Shown in pieces: positions 18,321 through 26,335 of a stretch of DNA of 63,853 bases (its first letter is position 1; each line of letters opens with the position of its first letter). The stretch lies in contig DAIROT010000007.1 of NCBI GenBank assembly GCA_036806345.1, positions 1-63,853 of the forward strand, given 5' to 3'. A model generated the notes under the pieces. It had not been told where the DNA came from and made no database searches. It saw only the letters and a list, made by a program, of their open reading frames with translations. The stretch is from QHCF01 sp003244275. Lineage in GTDB: Bacteria; Actinomycetota; Acidimicrobiia; Acidimicrobiales; QHCF01. The translations under genes and the position numbers were made by a program.

Positions 18321-20291
18321 ATGCCGCCGTCGGGCCCCTCGTCCTGCGCCCACTCACAGTCGTCCGGTTCCCCGCCGGAGCGGGTGGTTCGGGTCCTGCC
18401 CACCGTGGCCGGGCCGGACAAGGCCTTCGATTACCTGGTCCCCGACTTCGTCGGGGACCAGGTGCGGGTGGGGGCCCGGGTGCGGATACCCCTGGGAGGG
18501 CGGCGGATCCCCGGTTGGGTGGTGGAGGACTGGGTGGTACCCCCGCCAGGGGTCGCTCTGCGACCCCTGGCGGGGGTACGGGGGTGGGGGCCTCCCCCGG
18601 CGGTGGTGGCACTCGCTCACTGGGCGGCCTGGCGGTGGGCCGGCCGGGTGGCGCACTTCCTGGCGGCGGCCTCCCCGGACGTGGTGGTGCGGTCCCTGCC
18701 GGCCCCGCCGGAGACGGGGTGGGCAGGGGGGGCGGCTGCGGGGAGCGACTCTGGCGGGGACGAGGTCGGCGAGTTGGCTCAGGCTGCCCTGGTAGGGGCC
18801 GCTGGCCGGGTGATGCTGCGCATCCCACCGGCCGGCGACCGATGGCCGGTGGTGGAGGCGGCCGTGGTCCACGTCCTGGGGGGTCGCCCCTGCGGGGCGA
18901 CCCCCAACCCCGTACCTGGTGTGCTGGTATTGGCTCCCTCGCTGGAGGGCGCCAACATGGCGGCCCGGCGACTGCGCCGGGAGGGAATCCCGGTGGCCCT
19001 GCTGCCCGACGAGTGGCCGGTGGCAGCGGCGGGAGGTTGCGTGGCCGTGGGGACCAGGGGCGCGGCGTGGGCGCCGCTACCCGTCCTGGGGGCGGTGGTG
19101 GTGCTCGACGCCCACGACCAGTCCTACCAGGGGGAGCGGGCCCCCACCTGGGTGGCTACCGAGGTGGTGGCCGAACGGGCCCAGCGGGAGGAGGTGGCGT
19201 GCCTGGTGATCTCGCCCTGCCCGACCCTGGAGCTGTTGGCCGGAGGCCGTCAGGTCACGCTCTCCCGGCAAACCGAGCGGACCGGTTGGCCTGTCACCCA
19301 GGTGATCGACATGCGCAAGGAGGATCCCCGGGCCGGCCTGTTCTCTGCGCCGGCGGTGGCTCATGCTCGCCAGGCCGGTTCGGGCCATCAGGTCCTGTGT
19401 GTGCTCAATCGGAAGGGCCGAGCGCGCCTGCTGGGCTGCGCGGCCTGTCGTGAGCTGGTTCGCTGCGAGAGCTGCCAGGCGGCGTTGGCCGAGCAACCGG
19501 CACAAGGATCTGTGGTCGGAAGAGTGGCACCAACGGGGACCAGTTTTCGGACCAGAGTGGGGGTCACTTCAGGAAGTGGCAGCCGGGCCGAGGCGGCCGC
19601 CGAGTCCGCCCTGGTGTGCCCGCGCTGTGGGCTGGAGCGACCAGTGGTGTGCGCGGCCTGTGGGGCCACCCGGCTGCGGACCATCAGGGTGGGAGTGACC
19701 CGGGCCGCCGAGGAGCTATCCGCCCTGGCCGGCGCAGCGGTGGTCGAGGTGACTGGAACGTCCATGCCCGGCGCAGGGTTCGACCAGGCCCTGGTGATGG
19801 GCACCGAGGCCGTGCTCCACCGGGCCACCGTGGGGTCGGTGGCGGCAGTGGTCTTCCTGGACTTCGACCAGGAGCTGCTGGCTCCCCGGTACCAGGCCGG
19901 CGAGGCGGCCCTGGCCCTGCTGGCCAGGGCCGCTCGCCTGGTGGGGGGTAGGGGGACCGGTCGGGTACTGGTTCAGACCCGCTTGCCCGATCACGACGCG
20001 CTGTCGGCGGCCGTGAGAGCCGACCCCGGCCGCCTGGCGGCGTCCGAGGTCGAGATGCGCAGGGCTCTGCGCCTACCTCCCGTCTCTGCCCTGGCTCTCG
20101 TGTCGGGACCGGCGGCGGAGGGGTGGGTGGCCTCCCTTCGGGAGGCCACCCACCCCCTGGAGGTCCTCGGCCCATCCGATGATCGCTACCTGCTCCGGGC
20201 CCCGGACCACCAGATCCTCTGCGACGCCCTGACGGCCGTTCCACGTCCGCCAGGGCGTCTTCGGGTGGAGGTCGATCCCCGCAGGGTGTGA
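18321..20291 (+). CDS. priA: PriA, primosomal protein N' (helicase-inactive actinobacterial type)
   Basis: Replication-restart protein, 656 residues. The N-terminal 3'-OH-binding domain starts RVLPTVAGPDKAFDYLVPD. No Walker A motif is visible, and the normal DEEH box is replaced (VVVLDAHDQSYQGERAPTW), so helicase activity is unlikely; this degeneration is known for actinobacterial PriA. Zn-binding cysteine pairs are kept (CAACRELVRCESC, CPRCG, CAACG), as is the C-terminal domain. Four perfect inverted repeats lie inside the frame (separate entries). ATG start 30 bp after metK. Confidence 0.88.
   Translation: MPPSGPSSCAHSQSSGSPPERVVRVLPTVAGPDKAFDYLVPDFVGDQVRVGARVRIPLGGRRIPGWVVEDWVVPPPGVALRPLAGVRGWGPPPAVVALAHWAAWRWAGRVAHFLAAASPDVVVRSLPAPPETGWAGGAAAGSDSGGDEVGELAQAALVGAAGRVMLRIPPAGDRWPVVEAAVVHVLGGRPCGATPNPVPGVLVLAPSLEGANMAARRLRREGIPVALLPDEWPVAAAGGCVAVGTRGAAWAPLPVLGAVVVLDAHDQSYQGERAPTWVATEVVAERAQREEVACLVISPCPTLELLAGGRQVTLSRQTERTGWPVTQVIDMRKEDPRAGLFSAPAVAHARQAGSGHQVLCVLNRKGRARLLGCAACRELVRCESCQAALAEQPAQGSVVGRVAPTGTSFRTRVGVTSGSGSRAEAAAESALVCPRCGLERPVVCAACGATRLRTIRVGVTRAAEELSALAGAAVVEVTGTSMPGAGFDQALVMGTEAVLHRATVGSVAAVVFLDFDQELLAPRYQAGEAALALLARAARLVGGRGTGRVLVQTRLPDHDALSAAVRADPGRLAASEVEMRRALRLPPVSALALVSGPAAEGWVASLREATHPLEVLGPSDDRYLLRAPDHQILCDALTAVPRPPGRLRVEVDPRRV
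18433..18463. repeat. Perfect hairpin 1 in priA: 14-bp arms, TTC loop
   Basis: Left arm ACCTGGTCCCCGAC (18433-18446), loop TTC, right arm its exact reverse complement (18450-18463). It encodes part of the conserved N-terminal YLVPDFVGDQV segment. No T-run follows. Confidence 0.95.
18537..18579. repeat. Perfect hairpin 2 in priA: 20-bp arms, TCT loop
   Basis: Left arm GTACCCCCGCCAGGGGTCGC (18537-18556), loop TCT, exact reverse complement at 18560-18579. In frame, encoding VPPPGVALRPLAGVRG. This is the longest of the four priA hairpins; no T-run follows. Confidence 0.96.
18879..18905. repeat. Perfect hairpin 3 in priA: 12-bp arms, TGC loop
   Basis: Left arm GGGGGTCGCCCC (18879-18890), loop TGC, exact reverse complement at 18894-18905. 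Located in a poorly conserved linker of the protein (GGRPCGATPNP). Confidence 0.95.
20120..20156. repeat. Perfect hairpin 4 in priA: 17-bp arms, TTC loop
   Basis: Left arm GGGGTGGGTGGCCTCCC (20120-20136), loop TTC, exact reverse complement at 20140-20156. Located about 135 bp before the priA stop; encodes EGWVASLREATHPLE. The apex can form a cUUCGg tetraloop in RNA. No T-run follows. Confidence 0.96.
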
Positions 20292-20315
20292 GGCCGGCAG
20301 GTATGCTCGCCGGCG

Positions 20316-20819
20316 GTGGCCACCCATGTGATTCGCACCTTTGGCGATCCAGTCCTGCGCCAGCGGGCGACCGAGGTGGAGGAGGTGGACGACGCCCTGG
20401 TGCGGCTCGTGTCCGACATGTTCGACACCATGTACGACGCTCCTGGGGTCGGCTTGGCCGCTCCTCAGGTGGGAGTGCAGCGGCGACTGTTCGTCTACGA
20501 CATCGAGGGCGGCAACGCCCCCGGCGTGGTGGTCAATCCGACCCTCTCGGGCCACCGCGGCGAGTGGAACCACGATGAGGGATGCCTCTCGGTTCCCGAT
20601 CTGTGGTGGCCGGTTACCAGGGCCAACGAGGTGCATCTGAGTGGGTGGGACCTGGCCGGCAACGAGCTGTCCATCGATGCCGAGGAGCTGTTGGCCCGGG
20701 TCTTCCAGCACGAGGTGGATCACCTCGACGGCATGCTGCTGATCGAGCGTCTCGAGCCCGACCAGCGCAAGGAGGCCATGCGCACCCTGAGCACCAGGGC
20801 CATGGGCCTGGCTCCCTGA
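20316..20819 (+). CDS. def: Peptide deformylase
   Basis: Removes the formyl group from nascent N-formylmethionine. All three motifs are present: GVGLAAPQ, EGCLSVP (Cys metal ligand) and HEVDHLDG (two His ligands and catalytic Glu). 167 residues, GTG start. The TGA forms CTGA with the proposed start of fmt, so the enzymes that remove and add the formyl group are co-translated. Confidence 0.96.
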   Translation: MATHVIRTFGDPVLRQRATEVEEVDDALVRLVSDMFDTMYDAPGVGLAAPQVGVQRRLFVYDIEGGNAPGVVVNPTLSGHRGEWNHDEGCLSVPDLWWPVTRANEVHLSGWDLAGNELSIDAEELLARVFQHEVDHLDGMLLIERLEPDQRKEAMRTLSTRAMGLAP

Positions 20820-21751
20820 CCAGGCTGGCCTTTCTCGGCACGCCCGACGCGGCCGTCCGCCCGTTGCGGGCGCTGGTGGCGGCGGGCCACCAGGTGACCC
20901 TGGTGGTGACCCAGCCCGACCGACGCCGGGGCCGGGGATCGGCGCTGGTGCCCACGCCGGTAAAGGCGGCCGCCATGGAGCTCGGCTTGCCGGTGAGCGA
21001 CCGGGTCGATGATGTCCTGTCGGCCGACGCCGAACTGGGGGTGGTGGTGGCCTTCGGTCGGCTGATCAAGCCGCATATGCTGGACCTCCTGCCCATGGTG
21101 AACCTGCACTTCTCGCTGCTGCCCCGGTGGCGGGGGGCGGCGCCGGTCGAACGGGCCATCCTGGCTGGGGATACCGAGACGGGGGTGTGCCTGATGGCCC
21201 TGGAGGAGGGGCTGGATACCGGGCCCGTCTACCGCTCCCGCTCGGTGGCCATCGGGGCCGAGGGGACGGCGGACGAGCTGCGGGAGCGCCTGGTGGCGAT
21301 CGGTACCGAGATGCTGGTGAATGCTCTGGCCGACGGACCGACCGGGCTGGGGCAGGCATTGCCCCAGGTCGGGGAGGCTACTTACGCGGCCAAGGTCAAC
21401 CCGGCTGAGCTGGAGCTGGACTGGTCCCGACCGGCTTGCGAGCTGTTCCGGGTGGTGCGTCTGGGAAGCGCGTGGACCACCTGGCGCGGGCGCCGGCTGC
21501 GGGTTCGCAGGGCCGGGCTGGTCGATGACCGGGTTTGGTCTGTCGCGCCTGATGGCGTGCCTGGGAATGGTGGCCCGGTCGCTCCGGGGAGCCTGGACGG
21601 GCTGGTGGTGGCCACCGGCGAGGGCGGGCTGGAGCTGGTCGAGGTTCAGCCCGAGGGCCGGGCTGCCCTGGCCGCTGATGCTTGGCGTCGGGGTGCCCGT
21701 CCGAAGCCGGGCGAGCTCCTGGGCCGGACTCCTGGAGGCGACGGCAGTTGA
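20816..21751 (+). CDS. fmt: Methionyl-tRNA formyltransferase, probable CTG start
   Basis: Formylates initiator Met-tRNA. Motifs: LAFLGTPDAAVRPLRAL at the N-terminus, LPMVNLHFSLLPRWRGAAPV (catalytic region), ILAGDTETGVCLM, GLDTGPV and the C-terminal INPxx-like VNPAELELDWSRPA. Standard starts do not fit: in-frame ATG/GTG/TTG codons lie either well inside def or after the FLGTPD motif. CTG 20816 overlaps the def stop (CTGA) and yields (M)TRLAFLGTPD, exactly the family N-terminus. 311 residues. Confidence 0.93.
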   Translation: MTRLAFLGTPDAAVRPLRALVAAGHQVTLVVTQPDRRRGRGSALVPTPVKAAAMELGLPVSDRVDDVLSADAELGVVVAFGRLIKPHMLDLLPMVNLHFSLLPRWRGAAPVERAILAGDTETGVCLMALEEGLDTGPVYRSRSVAIGAEGTADELRERLVAIGTEMLVNALADGPTGLGQALPQVGEATYAAKVNPAELELDWSRPACELFRVVRLGSAWTTWRGRRLRVRRAGLVDDRVWSVAPDGVPGNGGPVAPGSLDGLVVATGEGGLELVEVQPEGRAALAADAWRRGARPKPGELLGRTPGGDGS

Positions 21752-21816
21752 CCGTCGGGCGACATGCAACAGCCAGGCGTACTTCCCCAGCCGACGCCCC
21801 ACCCGGATTCCCGGCG

Positions 21817-21942
21817 ATCTGTGACCGCCAGATGAGCTATACGCGCGCCAGCGGTCACAGGTGTGCGGACGCGGCAGCGCAGCGCCAGATGCGGGATCAT
21901 CTGTGACCGTCAGATGAGTCATACGCGCACCAGCGGTCACAG
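21817..21942. repeat. Duplicated 44-bp hairpin element between fmt and rsmB
   Basis: Two near-identical copies (21817-21860 and 21899-21942) start ATCTGTGACCG and end CGGTCACAG. In each, CTGTGACCG and CGGTCACAG are 9-bp inverted arms about 24 bases apart, and each encloses an ATGAG. The second copy contains the ATG (21914) proposed as the rsmB start, so a stem could cover that codon. Function is not known. Confidence 0.85.
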
Positions 21943-23206
21943 AACCGCTGAGCCAGGCGGGCGCGGGGCCGATGCGGCGCCCCGGCAGTCCTCGGGCCGC
22001 CCGACACCCCGGCAGCCCAAGGCCCGGCCACCCTCGCCCCGGCAGCCCAAGGCCCAGCCACCCTCGGCCCGGCCGCCGTCAGCCACCGCCAGGGGGGTGG
22101 CCCTGGAGGCGTTGGCCCGCATCGACGAGGGGGCCTACGCCAACCTGGTGCTGCCCGGCCTGCTGGCTCGCAGCGGGTTGTCCCGGCGGGACCGGGCCTT
22201 TGCCACCGAGCTCACCTACGGCACCACCCGCATGCGGCGGGCCTGCGACTGGCTGGTCGACGCCCACCTGACCCGTCCGGTGGAGCCGGTGGTGCGAGCC
22301 GCCCTGCGGCTGGGCGCCTATCAGCTGGCCATGGCTGGTACTCCCGCCCACGCCGCCGTCTCCGAGACAGTGGACGAGACGCCCAAGCGTGCCCGGGGCC
22401 TGGTCAACGCCGTCCTGCGCAAGGTAGCCACTGTGGCGCCTCGACCCTGGCCTGATGTCGCCACCCGGCTCAGCTATCCCGATTGGGTGGTGGAGCGCCT
22501 GGTGGCCGACCTCGGAGGAGCCAACGCCCTGGCCGCCCTGACCCAGATGAACGAGGCGCCCCCAGTCACCGAGAGGGAGGATGGCTACATACAAGACATG
22601 GGCTCTCAGCAGGTGTCCGAGCTGGTCGGCGTGGCGACTGGCGACCGGGTGGCTGACCTGTGCGCCGCCCCGGGAGGCAAGGCCACCCTCATGGCCTCGT
22701 CGCCCGAGGCCCCGGCGCTGGTAGTGGGGGCCGACATCCGCCCGGCGCGAGCCGCTCTGGTCCGGGGCCACGCTCGCAAGCTAGCGCTGGAGAACCTGGC
22801 CACGGTGGTGGCCGACGGCCGCCGGGCACCCCTACGGTCAGGTTCTCTGGACGCCGCGCTGGTGGATGCTCCCTGCTCGGGGCTGGGTGTGCTGCGCCGT
22901 CGCCCGGACGCCCGCTGGCGCATAGAGCCGGCCGACGTCGAGCGCCTGGCCCGTCTCCAGCGTCAGCTCCTGGAGGAGGCGGCTGGGCTCGTGCGTCTCG
23001 GAGGTACGGTGACCTACAGCGTGTGCACCCTGACCTCGGCCGAGACATTGAGGGTGGACGAGTGGCTGGTCTCGGCCCACCCTGAGCTGGTGGCTGCGCC
23101 GGTCCCCGGACCGCCCTGGGCCCGGTTGGGTAGGGGCGCCCTCCTGGTGCCCCAGGCGGCCGGGACCGACGGCCTCTACCTGCTCCGGCTGAGCAAAGCC
23201 CGGTGA
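21914..23206 (+). CDS. rsmB: RsmB, 16S rRNA m5C967 methyltransferase
   Basis: SAM-dependent cytosine-C5 methyltransferase with an N-terminal NusB-like domain (VALEALARIDEGAYANLVLP ... VNAVLRK) and a Rossmann domain: DLCAAPGGKATLMA, VDAPCSGLGVLRRRPDARW with the catalytic Cys, and YSVCTLTSAET with the second Cys. The N-terminal ~55 residues are Pro/Arg/Ala-rich with a repeated RQPKA element. ATG 21914 is the best start; ATG 21863 upstream would run through both hairpin copies. Stop overlaps the next gene (GTGA). Confidence 0.92.
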   Translation: MSHTRTSGHRTAEPGGRGADAAPRQSSGRPTPRQPKARPPSPRQPKAQPPSARPPSATARGVALEALARIDEGAYANLVLPGLLARSGLSRRDRAFATELTYGTTRMRRACDWLVDAHLTRPVEPVVRAALRLGAYQLAMAGTPAHAAVSETVDETPKRARGLVNAVLRKVATVAPRPWPDVATRLSYPDWVVERLVADLGGANALAALTQMNEAPPVTEREDGYIQDMGSQQVSELVGVATGDRVADLCAAPGGKATLMASSPEAPALVVGADIRPARAALVRGHARKLALENLATVVADGRRAPLRSGSLDAALVDAPCSGLGVLRRRPDARWRIEPADVERLARLQRQLLEEAAGLVRLGGTVTYSVCTLTSAETLRVDEWLVSAHPELVAAPVPGPPWARLGRGALLVPQAAGTDGLYLLRLSKAR

Positions 23207-23673
23207 CCCTGCAGGCCAAGGTCCTCACCGTCTCGGACGGAGTGGTATCCGGCCACCGGGAGGACCGGTCGGGGCAGGCCCTGGCAGAGAGCCTGAGCCG
23301 GGCCGGATTCGAAGTGGTCGACCAGCTTCAGGTGGCTGACGGAATCGCCAGCGTGGGCGAGGCGGTCCGGCGGTTGACGACCAATTTCGAGGGATTGGTG
23401 GTGACGACGGGGGGGACAGGATTCTCGCCGCGGGATCTCACGCCTGAGGGGACCCTCGCCGTGCTGGACCGCCAGGCCCCAGGCCTGGCCGAGGCCATGC
23501 GGGGCGTCAATCCGCTGGGGCGTCTCTCCCGCGGCGTGGCCGGCACCATGGGACGGTCCATTGTGATCAACACCCCCGGTTCCCCGGGCGGGGCAGTCGA
23601 GTGCCTGGAGGCAGTGGTGGACGTGCTACCCCACGCCCTGGCCCTCCTGGCCGACCAGCCAACCAGTCATTGA
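23203..23673 (+). CDS. MoaB/MogA family molybdopterin adenylyltransferase-like protein
   Basis: 156-residue protein of molybdenum cofactor synthesis. Seen: VLTVSDGVVSGHREDRSGQAL, VVTTGGTGFSPRDLTPEGTL and the C-terminal NTPGSPGGAVECLE. The TGGTG and TPE motifs mark the MPT-binding fold. Consistent with Moco use by the oxidoreductase at 44 kb. GTG start overlaps the rsmB stop. Confidence 0.9.
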   Translation: MTLQAKVLTVSDGVVSGHREDRSGQALAESLSRAGFEVVDQLQVADGIASVGEAVRRLTTNFEGLVVTTGGTGFSPRDLTPEGTLAVLDRQAPGLAEAMRGVNPLGRLSRGVAGTMGRSIVINTPGSPGGAVECLEAVVDVLPHALALLADQPTSH

Positions 23674-23852
23674 GGCGATGGCTGTTTCGCCGTCTGGATT
23701 GGCGCCGTCTGCGCTTGGTCTGCTGGCTACTGGGCCATCCTCAGGACCAGCGGCTCACCATGTACCAGGCGTATCGGGCGCGGACGCCGGTTGCCTTGGG
23801 CACAGCACGACGTTGCCCGTGCGGCAAGCGGCTCACCAGGATCCACGACTGA
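23670..23852 (+). CDS. Small basic protein with C-terminal CxC motif, unknown
   Basis: 60-residue frame from a TTG overlapping the moaB stop (TTGA). Arg/Leu-rich N-terminal half (RRWLFRRLDWRRLRLVCWLL) and a compact end RRCPCGKRLTRIHD, a possible single zinc-knuckle half. I do not recognise the family. In favour of a real gene: coupled start, same strand, no better frame. Against: short and arginine-rich, as chance GC-rich frames often are. Confidence 0.4.
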   Translation: MRRWLFRRLDWRRLRLVCWLLGHPQDQRLTMYQAYRARTPVALGTARRCPCGKRLTRIHD

Positions 23853-23951
23853 AACACAGGCCTGATGGCTGGGCCATTGGGCAGAGTGGAATCGGATCCC
23901 TGTCCTCCCTGAGCGCTCGCCTCCCAGCTGGCACCCTGCCATGATGAGGAG

Positions 23952-24662
23952 ATGCCTCGATCGAGTTGGACTCCATGTGAGGGGGCCATCCACCTGGCCC
24001 CCAGCCTCTTGGCCGCCGACTTCGGCCACCTGGCTGATGCCGTGCACGGCCTGGAGGGCAGCGGTACCGAGCGGCTCCACGTCGATGTGATGGACGGCGT
24101 GTTCGTGCCCAACTTCACCTTTGGCACCGACACCGTGCGCTCCCTGCGGCGGGAGACCGACCTTCCCCTCGAGCTGCACCTGATGATCGTCAATCCCGAG
24201 CGCCACCTGGAGACCTTCGCCGAGGCCGGTGCCGATGGGATCACCATCCATTACGAGGTGTCCCCCCACCTGCATCGCAGCCTGGCCAAGATCAGAGAGC
24301 TGGACTGCCGGGCCGGGGCGGCCATCAACCCCAGCACGCCGGCGTCGTGCCTGGACGACGTGCTGGAGATGTGCGACCTGTCCCTGGTCATGACCATCAA
24401 CCCTGGCTACGGCGGGCAAAAGCTCATCCCCCGGACCCTGCTCAAGGTGGCCCGGGTGCGGGCCGAGATCGAGCGTCAGGGCCTGGCCACCGAGGTGGAG
24501 GTGGACGGAGGAGTCGATGCCAGCAATGCCCGGGCCTGCGTCGAGGCTGGGGCCAACGTGCTGGTGGCCGGGACGGCTGTCTTTCGCCATGCCGAGGGTT
24601 CGGCCACCGGGGGCCAGGCGGTGCTGGCGGCCGCCGGCGAGTGGGGGGCCGGCGGCGCATGA
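23952..24662 (+). CDS. rpe: Ribulose-phosphate 3-epimerase
   Basis: Interconverts ribulose-5-P and xylulose-5-P; ribulose-5-P feeds the riboflavin genes downstream. TIM-barrel motifs: LAPSLLAADFGHL, VDVMDGVFVPNFTFG, LHLMIVNPERHL, VMTINPGYGGQKLIP and EVDGGVDASNA. 236 residues. GAGGA lies almost adjacent to the ATG. Confidence 0.96.
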   Translation: MPRSSWTPCEGAIHLAPSLLAADFGHLADAVHGLEGSGTERLHVDVMDGVFVPNFTFGTDTVRSLRRETDLPLELHLMIVNPERHLETFAEAGADGITIHYEVSPHLHRSLAKIRELDCRAGAAINPSTPASCLDDVLEMCDLSLVMTINPGYGGQKLIPRTLLKVARVRAEIERQGLATEVEVDGGVDASNARACVEAGANVLVAGTAVFRHAEGSATGGQAVLAAAGEWGAGGA

Positions 24663-24722
24663 CGCATTGGCCGACGGGGGCGCAGGGGGCGCAGGACCGG
24701 CCGGGATTCGGCCCTGGGAGCA

Positions 24723-26234
24723 GTGCCCGGATCGTCTGATCGCCACCTGTCTCGGCGCTCGTTCCTGCGGACGGGAGCCGGTCTTGGATCGTGGCTGGTG
24801 GCCAGCGGTTGCCATGATGCCGGCCGGTCTGGGGTCGGATCACGCCGGGCTGCGCCGGGCCTGCCAACGCTCGAGCCGGGCACCCTGCCACATCCGGAGC
24901 TGCCGGCCGGCACCGACACCCTTCCCCTGATCGACCACATCGTGGTGCTCATGCTGGAGAACCACTCCTACGACAACTTCCTCGGGACGCTGGGGCGCAC
25001 TGGGGCCGACGGCCTCACTCTGGCTAGTGACGGGCGGCCGACGGCCTCGAACCCCTATGCCGACGGGCGGGCCCAGCATGCCTTTCGAATGCCGACCACC
25101 TGCCAGCTCGATGGCGAGCCCAACCAGAGCTGGGTCAACAGCCACGTCCAGTACGACCGAGGCCGCAACGACGGCTTCGTTCGCAGTGGCAGCGGCCCGG
25201 TGGCCATGGGCTACTGGACGGGTGACGAACTGCCCTTCCTTCATGGCCTGGCCACCACCTTCCCGGTGGGGGACCGCTACTTCTCCTCGCTGCTGGGCCC
25301 CACCTTTCCCAACCGGCGGTACCTGCTGGCGGCCACGTCGTTTGGCCAGGTCCGCGACGACCTGCCGGGGGCGAGGAGCCATCCGCCGAACGGCACAATG
25401 TTGGAAAGGCTGACCGCTCACGGCATCGGCTGGAAGAACTACTTCAGCGACCTGCCCACGGCCGATCTCTTTCCACTGCTGGCGGCGGCCAACCGGGATA
25501 AAGTCGTCCCGATAGCGGACTTCTTCAGCGACGCCCGGGCCGGGAGCCTTCCGGGCTTTTCCCTGGTTGACCCCCGCTTCTCCGGCTTCAGGGGAGGGAC
25601 GAGGGCACCGGCAACCTCGCAGGAGGACCCCCAGAACATCGCCCGCGGCGAGGAATTCACAGCTCAGGTCGTCAACGCCGTCATGGGCGGGCCGGCATGG
25701 CCAAAGACCATGCTCGTCTACACCTACGACGAGCATGGGGGCTGGTACGACCACGTTCCGCCGCCGGCGGCGGTGGCGCCCGACTCCATCGGTCCGGAGG
25801 TCCCCGGTGACCAGCGCTACGACGGCTTCGCCCGCTATGGGTTCCGGGTCCCCTGCGTGGTGGTCTCCCCCTACGCCCGCCCCGGGTACGTCTCCCATGT
25901 GGTCCATGATCACACCTCCATACTCAAGCTGGTCGAGACCAAGTGGAACCTGGGGGCACTGACCTACCGGGACGCCAACGCCTCGAACCTGTTGGACCTC
26001 GTGGATCTTCGGAGCCGGCCGGCCTTTCTCTCTCCGCCCACCCTGCCGGCTCCTGGGGTAACCGCCACGAGAGGCGCCGACCTGGCCTGCGCACGCACCG
26101 GTCCGGGCCAGATTCCTGCGCCGGGATCGGTGACCGGCTCCCCCGCCGGCACGGGAGGCCGACCCGCTGATGTCGGACCCNNNNNNNNNNGCGGCGGCAG
26201 ACTCGTACCTCCGCGAGACGGCACAATTAGCTGA
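24723..26234 (+). CDS. Tat-exported phosphoesterase (phospholipase C / acid phosphatase family), gap near C-terminus
   Basis: Secreted hydrolase of the PF04185-type family. The N-terminus has a twin-arginine signal (LSRRSFLRTGAGLGSWLVAS) ending in SGC, which could be a lipobox. Core motifs: IVVLMLENHSYDNFLGTL, GPTFPNRRYLLAA, YTYDEHGGWYDHVPPP and a late DHTSILKLVETKW. A 10-N gap at 26181 interrupts the Gly/Pro-rich end, so the last ~15 residues are not reliable. GTG start. Substrate, lipid or phosphate monoester, not determinable. Confidence 0.86.
   Translation: MPGSSDRHLSRRSFLRTGAGLGSWLVASGCHDAGRSGVGSRRAAPGLPTLEPGTLPHPELPAGTDTLPLIDHIVVLMLENHSYDNFLGTLGRTGADGLTLASDGRPTASNPYADGRAQHAFRMPTTCQLDGEPNQSWVNSHVQYDRGRNDGFVRSGSGPVAMGYWTGDELPFLHGLATTFPVGDRYFSSLLGPTFPNRRYLLAATSFGQVRDDLPGARSHPPNGTMLERLTAHGIGWKNYFSDLPTADLFPLLAAANRDKVVPIADFFSDARAGSLPGFSLVDPRFSGFRGGTRAPATSQEDPQNIARGEEFTAQVVNAVMGGPAWPKTMLVYTYDEHGGWYDHVPPPAAVAPDSIGPEVPGDQRYDGFARYGFRVPCVVVSPYARPGYVSHVVHDHTSILKLVETKWNLGALTYRDANASNLLDLVDLRSRPAFLSPPTLPAPGVTATRGADLACARTGPGQIPAPGSVTGSPAGTGGRPADVGPXXXXGGRLVPPRDGTIS
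26181..26190. other. Assembly gap (10 N) in phosphoesterase C-terminus
   Basis: Run of ten Ns. No protein-family anchor lies on the right side, so neither true gap length nor correctness of the join can be judged. Sequence to the right changes in style (more CG dinucleotides) until about 27.1 kb. Confidence 0.98.
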
Positions 26235-26335
26235 AGTCGACCCTCAGGTCGAAGATTGATTGTCGAAATCGCGCCATGGGAGGTGTGGTGGACCAACTTC
26301 GATCCGTCGATCGGCCGAGCGGGTAAGGACGGGGC

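Noticed and set aside
18433..20156. Reading the priA hairpins as intrinsic terminators
   Set aside because: None is followed by a T-run and all lie inside an intact reading frame encoding conserved protein segments at least in part.
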